Origin: Hypsibius dujardini
Lineage: Eukaryota > Tardigrada > Eutardigrada > Parachela > Hypsibiidae
Assembly (NCBI GenBank): GCA_001579985.1
Contig: LRSR01006008.1
Location: 17,233-81,232, forward strand
Direction: 5' to 3'
DNA length: 64,000 bases
Shown: in pieces, positions 9,355 through 22,475 of the stretch
Layout: each line of letters begins with the position of its first letter
Numbering within the stretch: position 1 is the stretch's first letter
Translations under genes and position numbers: made by a program
Notes under the pieces: model-generated
The model's input: the letters and a program-made list of their open reading frames with translations, nothing else
Database searches by the model: none
What the model was told of the DNA's origin: nothing

Positions 9355-11927
9355 GTTGGTCAAACTCAGATAGTCATCGGTCCCTCAAAAACGTGCTCGC
9401 ATAATCGAGAAGGGGTATACGATATGAAGCTTAAAGAAGTAATAATAATCCAGCATGATTCACTAAGGCGAAAATAGTTTTCCTACTAATAAGCCTTCGC
9501 ACGTATTTGGTCCAAATAGAGAGAGGTCAGGCAGGATAACAGGTAACGTACTACCTGATGAAATTTGCTTGAAAAATTGGTGTCCAGTTTTCGCTGACTT
9601 TTGTTAAACGAAAATGCTGTTAAGCCGAAAATAAATTTGTCGTGCTTTTTCTAAGCTACAACACACGAAGAAGAATAATGATATTAATTAACAGTTTGGT
9701 GTGTGGATGTTTACACTCTCAACTCAGTCTTGGGGAGGCGTCAGGGAACACATGTCAGGGATCTCTCATCTTACTTGCCCCCTTCCCTGGCCTCCTTCTA
9801 CTCCCTACACATACGTACATATATATGGGAAGTGTCAAAAGAAATGGGAGGCGACAAGTGCAGCTTGATGTGGTCAGCAGGCTTCTGTGTCCGTCTCTCA
9901 AGCACTCTTGTACACATCATTCAGAAAACTGCTGTTTCGGGGCTTCAGGTTTCATTCGACACACCCCGGAAATTTGTGTCTACCCAAGACTGATCTACCC
10001 GTGTGTGGTTGTGACTTGTATTGACGGGGATTGAGTGACAGAAAATTCTGAATCGAGTCCACCAATGCCAAAAAAGCTGCCAATCCGGAAGAAAAGCAAG
10101 CAGAGCTTTCCTCTTAAATTTTGCCAGAGTTCATGTAGCATCGGTATGTCAAGTGGCAGCAGCGATCCATTCCTAAACTCCTCCCTCAGGGGGCAGTGGA
10201 GTTTTGTCCAACCTATTGTATGAGACTTCGACCCTCATTTCTAAAAAATATATTTTTACCCTCCCACTATAATTGACAGATTTTTAGGAACTTGTCTAGG
10301 ACGGAAGCAACTGCCCAGCTTGGATTTTCAAATCACCAAAAACGTATTTTTTGAAAGACAATTAAAAATTAAACAGATCAGCTGCTGCACCTTTTTGTTG
10401 AGAAAGAATATAAAGTCAGGCGGTTTTTCACAGATTGACACACTGCATCTTTTATCTCCCCCCCCCTAGATGTCTACCATTTTCCAAATTCATTCAAATT
10501 ATTTTCAGGAATACATTTTGTATTCCCGTTGAAAATTGGGAATTAGATTCAAAATTCATTTTAGACCTACGAAAACGCAAAAAAATATATATTTATAATA
10601 TAAAAAAGTATAGTGTATAGTGTTTCTAATAACGACAGTATCTCGTTGATTTGCGAACGATGACGGGCGTATATTGAAATGAGTGGCCTTAATGAAGTGA
10701 GGTTTTTTATCTGCTTGAGCATCACAGCTTGAATCAAATAATTTTTCTTAAAGTCGTTTTTCAAACGATTTCAGTGAGTTCTTTTACTTAAGTAGAAGAA
10801 TAAATCATCTAAATTACGACGTATTTGATTTTTATCATTATAAAATTAAGAGAGGTCTAAAAAGAAGACGATCACAAATTTCAGAGTGACCTGGTACGTA
10901 TATATATATACGTACATACATGCCATGAGCATAATTACAGACCGGTGCCCGCGGACAAACTGTTTGTTTTTCCTGACAAGAAACCCATACGGGCCGGGGG
11001 GCTGGGAGGGGGGGGGGTTGTAATCAATCGCCCTTCAAGAGGGATATGTATATTTTCTTGGACAAACTTGTTCGGGCCTATACGAAAACACACACACACA
11101 CACACATAACACAGGGATTGACTCACACACTGCCACTGTCCAAACTTGTCGGATGGATGAACATCACCAATCCAACATCCAACCCCCTCCCCCTAGTACC
11201 TCACTGCCTGTATAGAGTAGTACCCCTGGTCAAACTCCCCGACTAACGTTTTTGAAGGCTCGAACCGACTATCCGTAGTGCAAACAAACCTTGCCGATGG
11301 TCCATCGCGAGTATATAGCAACGTAACCAACACACAACAGTGAACCACTTAACTTTCTTAACTCCTAAAGACAACTATGACCGATCTCTTGCCGTACGCA
11401 CTGCGGCAAATCAACATCCACGCCTTAATCATCATCGCCTGCTTAAACCATTCACCCCCGGACCGACGAGTGACCCATCAAAAACGGTTCAGTAGGCTAC
11501 CGGACCATTTAATATAAACATGAAAAATCGCGCGCGCAAATTTAATATAGGCGTGTTTTTTTTCGAGATAACGACGCGCGCCCTGTGAAGCTGTGCATCG
11601 CAGCTTCCCACTCATTTTTTTCCGACATCACGAACTGAATTTTAAATTGATCGTGAGCTGGTGGAAATTCTGTATTACGTAGGACGGTGTATTCGAAATC
11701 TCTTCCGACTGGCAAAAGTATTGTCCACTGAAAATCTCTTTCAGCATTCTTCGGCCCTAAAAAAGGGATCTTTCTTCGTTTCATATTTCCGTCTTTTTAT
11801 CGCTCAGAATTCACCGATAAGCTTGTGCCGATCTGTACATTGTTTTTGGCAAATGATTCTACCATTGTTGCTGGCAAGTAAAGTGAGGTGAAACACCGAC
11901 AGGCAGAGAAGCAGCGGAATTCTGAAA
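9355..11927. other. Intergenic region between Wnt4 and thrombospondin
   Basis: This is a divergent promoter region: Wnt4 is transcribed leftwards from 9354 and thrombospondin rightwards from 11928. It contains an alternating TA/TATG run near 10905-10920, a G-run near 11000 and a short CA repeat at about 11089-11106. I found no convincing gene; the 130-residue frame at 9642-10034 has no family features. Confidence 0.5.
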
Positions 11928-14900
11928 ATGGCCCCCTGGTGTAGTGTGGCTTTGAGCGGTCTTATTTTTTGCGGTTGGGTCACGAGCCAGCAGCATGCTC
12001 GTTCCAGAACAACGGATACCTCCCATTCTCGGTCCCCGTCCTCCTCAGCGACGGACAACAGTGTTAACATTCATTCAGCCAGCTACGGAGGAAGTTACTA
12101 TCCCTTCGTGGATACAGCTGCAAATTTGGAATACGATAAAGGTATCACGAATACTGTAGTTCTGTTCAGCATTGATTCCTGTTGAAGTTAAGAGGGGCTC
12201 GTTTAGGGTCCTAAGAGGTCGGAACCAGGACTCTTCACCGTAGGTCCAAGGGTTGTTAATAGGGTGTGTATAGTGAACGGCAACAATTCACAAATTGGAC
12301 AAAAAAAACTAAAGTCTTCGAAAATGTTTTGAAATCTCAGGGGAATCATGGAAATCAGACCCCCACCCCCACGCCCCCACAAGTTTCAAAATGATTAGAA
12401 ACAAAAGATCGAATTTTCGGAATAATTTAGAAAAATGCATTTTGCCCCATCGCCCACCTCCTGACTCTATCCTGAGGGGTCCTGTTTCAAACTCTAAGGA
12501 CCCTAAACGAGCCCCTACTACAGAACAAGGGAAGGTTGGCATATATACTGACCATTTGCCATAAAAAGCTAAACATCAAAATTGGGAGAATTTAGCCCGT
12601 ATGGAAATAGCGTTAGAATCAAAACGTTTGCCATCCATTCTGTGTGCGTTAAACAAAATTTAATCCTTTCTGAGCTCAGTTTTACAAACACTCCAATTCA
12701 GCCGCCTCAACGAAAACAGCAAGTTGTTCATCCGTTTTTCCATTTTCACCACACTCAAACCTAAAATTTAAAGCCATGTCGTCCGATTGGTCCACCACCA
12801 TTTCATATCGCCGGTATAAATGCATGTTTCATATACTTTATTGTATGATTGCAAACGAATGATTATAGATTTCCCAAATGCTCTGCTAGTAAAATTCGTA
12901 ATTTGAATATGTTCTAAAATTTGCGAACACACAGTTATTGACAATTATCCTTTGGTCCCTCACAAAATACGACTCCATTTCAAAAATTACACATAAAGCC
13001 ATCCCCTGGTCTCTAAAAACTATTTAGCTGATGCTACTCGATTAAAAATTATATTTTTCGATTTTTTTAATTTAATTAAAACTTTTCTCAAAACAATTAT
13101 ATTTCGACACAATTTCTGAATTCGAATAAACCGCAATCACTATACTGACTATAGATTGCCATATGGAAGAACAATACTAATTTTGACATCCCATTAATAC
13201 TGCATACTGCAGTATAAAAACATGTAGAATACTGCAGTATTATTATGACATACTGCAGTGAGTCGCTCAACCCGCTCGATATTAAAACATTTCCATGAAT
13301 AGTTGTTTTGTAAATATTTTCACTTTTTCGTAATATACAGGAGACTACGTTTCTGTCCTTTTATTAGATTTAAAGCGTAGAACAATGCCACGACGTATGT
13401 AATGAATGCTCCGACTCTATCCTGCCCGTGGCGGTCATTCTTTCTCTTTAACATTCTCAATATTATATGGAGAGTTTATATTGACGGTAATCAAGTCATA
13501 AGATGATGTATGCCAAATTTTCAGATTTATCACGACAACTTTCCAACTCCCTGAAAGGCCACCGAGAATCCTTTTTGGTGTTCCACAACGTACGGCCAGC
13601 CTCAACGACGCCGGCCAGCGGGACACAAGCCCTCCTGGCACTCGACTCACATATGTTCGACAAGACCCGAGCGTTTCACGTTGTTCTAGACCGGAGACAG
13701 CGCAAAAGTAAGAAATCTAAAATTTGTCCCATCGAAATATATTTTAAAAAAATTGATAACCAGTATTTGCTGTGGTGCAGTCACCTTTTTTCTACGCTCG
13801 AAAAACGTGGAAGGCCACGGAGTGTCGGTTCAGCTGCCGCAACTGACGGAGACCTCCGAACTTCGAACTCTCGTCCTGAGGATCAATCAAGCAGACCCGC
13901 AGAAGAACCTGATTCAGGTGTTCGTGGACTGCCGCTCGTACGGGACCGTGTCTGTGCCGCACTCCTTCCGGGACTTTGGCCAACTGGAGGCCACCGCTGT
14001 ACGTACCAGGTCCCTCTCAAATCACTGTTGTGACCATTGATTTTTTAGACTATCCTAATTTTATAACTTCAAAATTAAATGACGCCATAATTTAGCTCAT
14101 ACATCCTTCAACTTAAATAAACAAATTTGCGGGAATTTTTTGAAAAACGGCTTTTAGAGTAATTATTTGTTGCAGGATGTTATGATAAAGCAGATAGAAA
14201 ACTTCATTTCATCATGACTTCCTTTAATGTGCCCAACCCGTGAGCGGCATCTTCCGTCACCGTTCAAAAATTGGTACTGCTGTTTTTTAGAAAAAATACG
14301 CAAATTTGATACTAACTTGTGTACAGCTCAAATAAAATACAAAATTATTAGGTTTTCAACAAAATTTCATAGATCTGATATTAATTTTGAATTCGATTCC
14401 CTATTTTTAACAGAAATACAAAACAATTATTTGGGATATGGTAAACAATATCTATTAAATCTAGTACATCTATTAAATAAAAAAAAATTTCCCATTTATT
14501 TTGTTTATCATATTTACTATATTTTGTGGTTTAATATTTACTTCAACCCTAGACACATTTTTTGTTAAACATAACATTATGGATTTTATGGCAGTCTCAG
14601 AGGCCCAGATTTGTACGGAAGCCCCGGGGGGGGGGGCACCCCAGGGAATTTGCGTGAGTTGTCACGCCTTGATAATTAAAACGCGCCTTAGTCGATGACA
14701 ATTATAATTGGAACACTGACGATTCTCCATTATGATCTGATGAGCCATCGAAGTAATCGAAAAGGCAAAAATACAACTACTAGAACAAAATATTTTTATT
14801 TATTTTATTTTAATTGTACCATTAATTTATTTGATTTTCTAAGTTAAACTGTCCACGTGTGTTTCGCAAAAACGATAACCCTCAACGAGGGAAGCATTAT

Positions 14901-17900
14901 GAGGGAAGCATTATCATTCACACAAAATTCTACAGTATGTATTGCAATTTGAAAGATATAGTTCCAAATATTTTTGTACAAGTGCTACAGTGAATACGAG
15001 TAAATTATTGTCATGTTGCGAAAAATAACTATATATTAAAGTCGTCTTGCTTGCATAGCATTATTGGATTAAAACACAATATAATTTCAGACTTAACATC
15101 ACCGGTAAAGTTTATTTTAAAAGTGTTATTTGATTAAGCGACAAACTGTTTGTTGCAGCGAAGGGATAATAAAGTGTCAATCAGCGTGCAGAACGGAACG
15201 AGCAGCAGCGCGGATCAGGTACTTCGTGGGCTGGGCTGCATTCCCGTGGAGCGACCTCAGCTGGATGTGACTCGACGCTCGGTTCCCCGGCCTGTTCCAC
15301 CCACCAGGCGACCGCCTGCTCCCGTGCCCACAGAAATGTGGATGTCCTGCACTAATCAAAGTAAGCTGCTGTTATTATGCTAAAATACTACCACACTCGT
15401 ATTAACTTAAGAAACTATATGAGATCGGACTTCAGAATCATAAAAGAGCAAGTTCTCCTTGGGAATAAAATTAAATAGAAGAAGAGACATCATTTGAAAT
15501 TCGGTTATTCATCGGCCGAAACAAATGTGACATTCCAAATCTTACTACATAATAGTTTCTGAAAGAACCCCAAGTTAATCAAGGTTTCCCCCAGTATTCT
15601 TTGAACTGTTTGCTTTATAAATGTATTCGTTTGAATTGAAAACCTCAAAACCGAAAATTCCCGGGTTTTTTAATTTCACAATAAAGCGCCCATTTCTGGA
15701 CAGAAGATCGGGGCAGAAGGCCGGATGGTTGCGAAGAGGATTTGGGGAAATGGTTGCACTGTTGAGCGGCAAAGAGTCGGAGATGCCCAGTCGAGGGATA
15801 GTTCAGAAGAAGGGTCAGGGAGATCGGGAAATTCGAAATTGGCAAATATTATGAAACACCTTAAACTTAACTTGTGTAACTAAATGTACTTCCCACTTCT
15901 CTTCACACCCGGAACTTCCCCAAACGAAAAGAGGGGCGATTACGCACAGTTCTGCCCGATTTAAAAAAGATCCTGCCAATCAATTGCAAGGACTATCCTA
16001 GTTTGATCAGTACTAGAGCGATCACATTTATTTCATCGCTTTCGGAAGGGATATACCGCACATCGACATTTAAGCACAGAAACAACGCGCCAAAGTGATT
16101 GATGCTGCCTTTTCTCTACAAAACAGCTACAGTGTGAGTACATTAAATATAAAGGGCGTTTTGGCATTGTTATTAGCTCTCCTCCTGGCGGACGGACCGC
16201 TGGGCACTTCCATCACCGACGCCAAGCACAGTATGCACTCTCTGAAGGGTGACATGGACGGACTGCGACACGAACTCAAACTGCTCCTCCACGAGCTGCG
16301 TGAGCTGCGACGGAAGATGGACGAGTGTGATCTATGCTCCAGTAAGTCTCATTTCACCTACTTTAAATGGCGGACATCTTTGATGCTCTCAATTCCAAGG
16401 GTAAATAATAACAACAACAATGACAACGCACTGCTAGGAGCGTCCGTGTTGTTTGTTATGGATGACTTATTTACTGATATGACCGTCAGCTGTCGTCTAT
16501 CAATAAGTCACATATTATTACACAGAGAAGACCCCGATCAACCAATGTGATGCGCAACCTTGCTTCCCGGGGGTGCGATGTGAGACCTTGGCTGACTCCT
16601 ACCGCTGTGGACCGTGTCCGGCGGGTTACAAGGGCGACGGCCGGACCTGTCAGCAGGATTTTTGCGACCCTAATCCCTGCTATCCAGGTACTGTATGTGT
16701 GTGTGTCTACACAAACATCGACTGTCGAGAGCAGTACGGCAGTCGTAAAAACTGAAATTAGTCAATTAGTTAGTTGGGTCTTTTTGAATTTCTTCATCAA
16801 ATGATTGATCTCCGTCATTATGCTTTCTTCTCAGAAATGAAACTTTCAGTGGCAGTGTTTGCCACTTCAGTTAAAAGTTGGGTTATAATAGCATCCATAA
16901 TAAATTGAGATATCCAATTGAGATTTCACATACATGTACTTGAAGCGTTCAGCTCAGACCAAAATAAACTAAAAGGCGAAACACAAATAACATTATTTTG
17001 GGGAAAAGGAATATTATTATTTTTATTTTAATTGCTCATTTCGTTGATGGTGTGCATGGGTGATTGTAGGTGTCGACTGTCAGAGTGGATCTAACCGAGC
17101 GCATTGTGGAGCTTGCCCGAGCGGCATGCTCGGGGACGGCCGTGAATGCCGGAGAGACCTCTGCGAACCCAATCCCTGCCATCCCGGAGTGGCCTGTCAA
17201 CAGCACGGCGACGCCTACACTTGCGGACCCTGCCCGCCGGGTTACGCAGGCGATGGAAAGCGTTGCACACGTTTGACCACCTGCGCGGATCGACCGTGCT
17301 TCGACGACGTGCCGTGCTACGACACCGTCGACGGATTCCGCTGCGGTCCGGTACGTCAACAGTTTGATCTGTTAACATTGTAGGATGTTTCAGAGTACGA
17401 TTTCTTCTGGGCTGGCTGAATGAAATTTTTAACGAAATTGTTGAAATTGGCCGAAAACATTTCCGCCAGAATTTCACTCAGCTGCCACAAGAAATTGCTC
17501 CGGAGCAGTTTCTTAGGTTCTTAATTCTGCCAGCTTATTTGACATGGGGTTGCAAACGCTTCCTCCTTCAACACACGAAAATGCATCCTTCCCAGCCGCA
17601 GTCACACACAAAGAGAAAACGTCTGAAACACAAACATTATACCAGCCCACTGTTGAGATCCTCAACGGGAAGACATGATTAGTGCTTTTTGTTCTCCATG
17701 CTTTTTTGGGGTCTTTTGTGTTTGTTTAATTTGTGAGTTTTTATTACTGGGATAAAATACTGAATGATGGACGCAATTTTTCACTCTTGATTTGAATTGC
17801 TATGTTTTCCCAGTGTCCTCCCGGCTACTCTGGAAATGGCACAACGTGCGACGACATCAACGAGTGCCTGCAGGCTCGTCCGTGTGACGCACGGACCCAG

Positions 17901-20900
17901 TGCATCAACACCGTGCCCGGGTACCATTGCACCAAATGTCCGCCCGGCTTCGAGGGACCGGAAGAGACCGACGGGACGGGTCTGGATGATGCGCAGCGTC
18001 GACCGCAAAAATGTGTCGATGTGAATGAATGTCTGCTGGATAACGGCGGATGTGTTCCCAACTCGAAATGCTCAAATACCGAGGTAGGATAATTTTCTTG
18101 ACCCCCGTGGCTGATTTTCAATTTTTGATTGTTGAGTATTTGAGAGTATTTTTGTATGTGAAAGGGTTCCTTCTCTTGTGGAGCCTGCAACCGCGGGTAC
18201 ACTGGAGACCAGACACAAGGCTGCCGTAAACGGGATGACCTCTGTCCGGATGGTATCACGGCTTGTCATAAGAATGCGAATTGTGTTCTGCGCCGAGGCC
18301 ACAGTGGATACACATGCGAGGTAGGCTGTGTCTGTGTCTGTGGCTGTGTTTCTCTGTGTCTGAATTTTTGAATTAATTATTGCGACTTTCCAGTGCAAAG
18401 TTGGCTATGCCGGCGATGGTAACCTCTGCGAACTGGACACTGACCTTGATGGTTTCCCTGACTCTGCGTTAAACTGCGACGAACTGCACTGCCGGAAGGA
18501 TAATTGCCCGCTCATACCGAACAGCGGGCAAGAGGATGCCGATATGGATGGCATGGGTGACCAGTGCGATCCCGACGCAGACAACGACGGAATCCTCAAT
18601 CAGGACGACAAGGTATACTTACATGCAGTACATGCACTTATATAGTACATTAGAAACCTCTGGCTCAACAATACGTTTCATTTATAAATAGAACACAAGC
18701 ATATTTAAATCCCCGCCAAATTTTATTTAAATAAAGAGGTATTAAATGTAAAAAACGTCTGTATAAAAACCTGTGCAACGCTATTGATTTTAATTGAAAT
18801 GACCAAAGTTTTTAATACTAAAGTTTTTATAAGTTAAAGTTTAATTGTAAGTTTTTAATACTAAATCATAAAAATGGAATTGTTTATCCGTGGTTGGTGT
18901 GTAAATTAAAATGCTTGTTTTTCGATCAATTCAAATGACCATTTAACAAATACTGCGTTCCCACCAATTTGTGTGCGCCTGTTTCTGTGCATACAGAGCA
19001 CTAACAGTGTCAGAGTAAGTTAACAATATTTTATTTCGCAGGATAATTGTCCGTACCGTGCCAATCCCGGGCAGGAGAACTCGGAAACGGAGAACAGTGA
19101 CAAATACGGGGACGCCTGCGATAACTGTCCATACGTGTCGAATCCCTCACAGCTGGACACTGACGGTGATGGAATGGGTAGGAACTTGGCTGAATTCCGC
19201 GTGATAAAACTTGTATGCCTGGACTGGGAAAAAGTTAACGAGATTAGTGTCATGTAGGAGATGAGTGTGATTCCGATGCGGACGGCGATGGGGTCCTCAA
19301 CAAAGCAGACAACTGTCCGTTGATACCCAATCGCGATCAGGTCGACACGGACAAGGATGGACTGGGAGACGCCTGTGACAATTGCCCGAAAATGGCCAAC
19401 CCCGACCAGAAAGACAAAGACAAGGACCTTGTGGGAGACGTTTGTGATACAAACGACGATAAAGGTATCAATGTCAAACGAGCTCAACCACTTTTATTAA
19501 TAAACTTGCTTCAGCTCAAGAACTTATTTTGATAATAAATTTAAATTTAATATTTTTATATCTTTATATCTTTGGTAACAAATTAGCACTACATACTGGT
19601 ACCTCCAGGCGTGTAATAGCTATCAAACTACAGTTAATACAAAGGAAAGACAATCGCTAAAGCTTAAAGTGAGAATTACGGTGTCTAGGCTTTTCTAAGG
19701 ACCATCTTTTTACATGAACTTTTTTCACACGCAGATCGGGATGGAATCCAAGATGGAAATGACAATTGTCCAGCGATCGCCAACAGCGACCAGCTCGACT
19801 CGGACGGCGATGGAATGGGTATACCGACTTCTCATTCTTGTTTTACACTTTCCCACAGGAGCGCCATAATTTCACAGTTCAGACATTATCATCAATAAAA
19901 ACCAGTCGTTGGCAGAAAAAAATGCAGTTTTAGATTCATCATAATTTTTCATTGGCTTTCAGAAAAATAATATTTCTTTTAATTGAAAAAATGTGCTAAC
20001 GACTGGTTTTTATATAAGGCTCGTCTCACTTGTTCTGGAATTAATTGTGATGTCTTGATCCTTGAAGGCGATGTCTGTGATGCCGACAAAGACGGTGACG
20101 CCGTGCCGAACGTGAAGGATAACTGTCCACTGGTCGCGAACCCTGGCCAACAGGATTTTGATGGTACAATTAGTTATGCATTCCTCTAATTATTATTATT
20201 ATTATTAGTTAGTCATTATATATAGCTAATAAATAATTCAAAAGTTGCAGCATAATCAATTTCTTACTTCCTAAGGAATCAATCATATTTGTAGATGACG
20301 GAAAGGGAGACATCTGTGACGATGATTGGGACGGTGACGGGGTCCTCGACCGGTTCGACGTCTGCCCCGACAACAAGAAAATCTACAAAACAGACTTCCG
20401 GACTTACCAAACGGTACCGCTGGACCCGGAAGGAGAATCCCAAATTGACCCAATGTGGATTATTCTCAACGAAGGGGCGGAAATTTATCAAACCCTCAAC
20501 AGCGATCCGGGATTGGCAGTCGGTAAGAGAAAGATCATTTTGAGAATCTCAAGCCAGACCTACATCGTGTTGCTTATTGAGAAAAAAGTGTTTTTGTGAT
20601 TAACAAATAAAATGCACATTTCACTTTTTCTTTTTTTCGTGCATTTGTGGGTGCGTGTCTTTCCAGGATGAACAAGCAAACTGCCAATTTTTTTATTTTT
20701 TTAAATACAAAAGCCTTTTCTACACTGTTTCCGTTAATTGTGCATTGCCTTTCAACAATTCCTTTTATTAAACATACGGAACTTAAGAAGTTCTTAATCC
20801 GGTCAGCTAACAATAATTTTCATGAGTGCAATATCTGAATGTACGAACATAATGTACAACAATTACATCAACAAAATATAATTTTACTGCGAGCTGTTTT

Positions 20901-22475
20901 ATAGTGCACAAAAGATGTATAAACAATTTCTGGTTAGCTATTTGATTAACTTTTTTTGCGATGAGTAATGGCAATTGTTCGCTATCTTTCTTGCAGGATA
21001 CGACGCTTTTATGGGAGTAGACTTTGGCGGGACTTTTTTCGTCAACACCAACATTGACGATGACTACGCGGGCTTCGTGTTTGCCTATCAAGACAGCGGC
21101 CATTTTTACACTGTCATGTGGAAAAAAGCGGCACAAAAGTACTGGTCAACCACGCCGTTTGAAGCATCCGCAGAACCGGGTATTCAGCTCAAATTGGTCG
21201 ACTCGGATACTGGACCCGGTGAGATGATGCGAAATGCCCTCTGGCATACCGGAAACACCACCAACGAAGTGGTGCTGCTGTGGAAGGACCCGAGGAATAT
21301 CGGATGGAAGGAAAAGACAGCGTATCGTTGGGAATTGGTCCATCGACCGAATCTCGGCTTAATCAGGTTGGTAATTAACGCTCGCTGTATTACTTTATGA
21401 AATTATAGAATTTGAGATTTAATTTTTTAAAAGCCGGTCCACAGTTAGTTTTTTTCGTCGAAAATTCTATAATTATCATAATAAATAATTTGTTATTTAA
21501 AACCTATCAGAAATAAATTTTTAATTTTTTCATCCAACAACAAAAATCCGGTAAGGATAGGTTTTTATTGACGGTAATTGGTTTATTTGAGTGCCTTAAA
21601 TCACAGGCAGTGCTATTTCGAATATTAACCTATCCAATATTCTATTTGAAATCGATCAGATTCGAAAAAAATTTGCATTTAGAGGCTGATTTTGGGCACT
21701 GTAAAAAATTAGATTAAAGCTGAAAAATAGTGAAATGTAAATTTGCGCGGCGAACGTATTCATCCAACAGGTGCCTTGAAAAATCCACCACGAAGAATGG
21801 TACATAATTCATTTTGAGCACACCCGCTCAACCAATGATTCGATTCATTGGTAAGAGCAAATCAATGAAAGATATCAACGAGTGAAAAATATCCGCAATG
21901 AAGTGTTAGCGTCAAGAGATTCGGAGGAATACAGTACTAGCAGAATTTCAAACATTACGTTATATTATAAACAAACGTTATATTGCTATATATTGTTATA
22001 AAAAATCACAATCCCAAATATCCCAGAAAAAAATTCTAAATGTCTAAATCATTTTTTTCTGCAGAATCCGTTTTTTCGAGGGTATCGAAATGGTCGCCGA
22101 CTCGGGAAACATCTACGACACCAATTTGCTCGGCGGACGGTTGGGCGTTTTCTGCTTCTCCCAGGAGTCCGTCATCTGGTCCGATCTCGTCTATCGGTGC
22201 AACGGTACGATCAATGTTTCACTATTTGGACTTACTTAAACAGTAATTAACGCGAGCTGCCGCTAATTGACACGACCGACAAAAGTGTACTACCCAAACA
22301 GGAACTACGAATGAAATAATTGCACTATCAATAGGCACAATTGCAATGATTGCACTCAAGTCTCACGGTAAAATTGTTGTACTTTGCAGAAAATGATCCA
22401 ACATTCAACGGGTTCCATTTGCCGCCGCTGGATCCGGGGAACGCCACCCTTAATGTCCAGTGGAGTCCTAATTAG
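11928..22475 (+). CDS. TSP: Thrombospondin, subgroup B-like with seven EGF modules (18 exons, complete)
   Basis: Exons: 11928-12141, 13525-13707, 13781-13998, 15159-15360, 16177-16341, 16526-16687, 17070-17350, 17814-18083, 18165-18320, 18394-18612, 19042-19177, 19258-19464, 19735-19818, 20068-20163, 20295-20522, 20997-21366, 22065-22204, 22390-22475; 3417 nt, 1138 residues, all in phase. Domain order: signal peptide; laminin-G-like N-terminal domain (about 70-260); heptad coiled coil ending CDLC (about 275-327), the oligomerisation segment of COMP/TSP3-5-type proteins; seven EGF-like repeats (330-625); Asp-rich type 3 calcium repeats (626-900) with recurrent DNCP and DSDGDGMGD-like motifs; and the thrombospondin C-terminal lectin-like domain ([36 protein letters not shown]). 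There are no von Willebrand C or type 1 repeats, hence subgroup B. It is an extracellular-matrix calcium-binding adhesion glycoprotein. The type 3 region has KGD (about 868-870) rather than RGD. Confidence 0.96.
12193..12516. mobile_element. CTCGTTTAGGGTCC-type TIR element, copy B (MITE)
   Basis: A 324-base element in thrombospondin intron 1. The left end is AGGGGCTCGTTTAGGGTCCT. The right end on the minus strand is AGGGGCTCGTTTAGGGTCCT followed by TAGAG, so 20 terminal bases are identical inverted repeats. The interior shares GAATTTTCGG and GCATTTTGCCC blocks with copy A at 2184-2693. No coding capacity. Confidence 0.8.
14540..14695 (+). repeat. Dispersed repeat R2, copy 1 (thrombospondin intron 3)
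   Basis: This resembles 49055-49205: both run TTTTTGTTAA, AATGGCA/ATGGCAG, then a C/G-rich block with a CCCAGGG core, then TTGCCACGCC or TTGTCACGCC, and AACGCGC. Identity is moderate and I aligned it only by eye. Copy 1 contains an unusual run of G around 14628-14637. Confidence 0.45.

Noticed and set aside
8829-9404. Long plus-strand frames rich in Cys-Leu-Ser-Val
   Set aside because: They translate the CTGT array in Wnt4 intron 1 in all three frames. The same applies near 31.5, 32.8, 40.4, 42.1, 55.2, 56.4, 58.7 and 60.6 kb.
9642-10034. 130-residue frame between Wnt4 and thrombospondin
   Set aside because: No domain, overlapping equally long frames and no splice-supported partner exons.
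13195-13260. Recurring ATACTGCAGTA palindromes
   Set aside because: Three short copies in AT-rich intron 1 of thrombospondin; too short and local to call an element.
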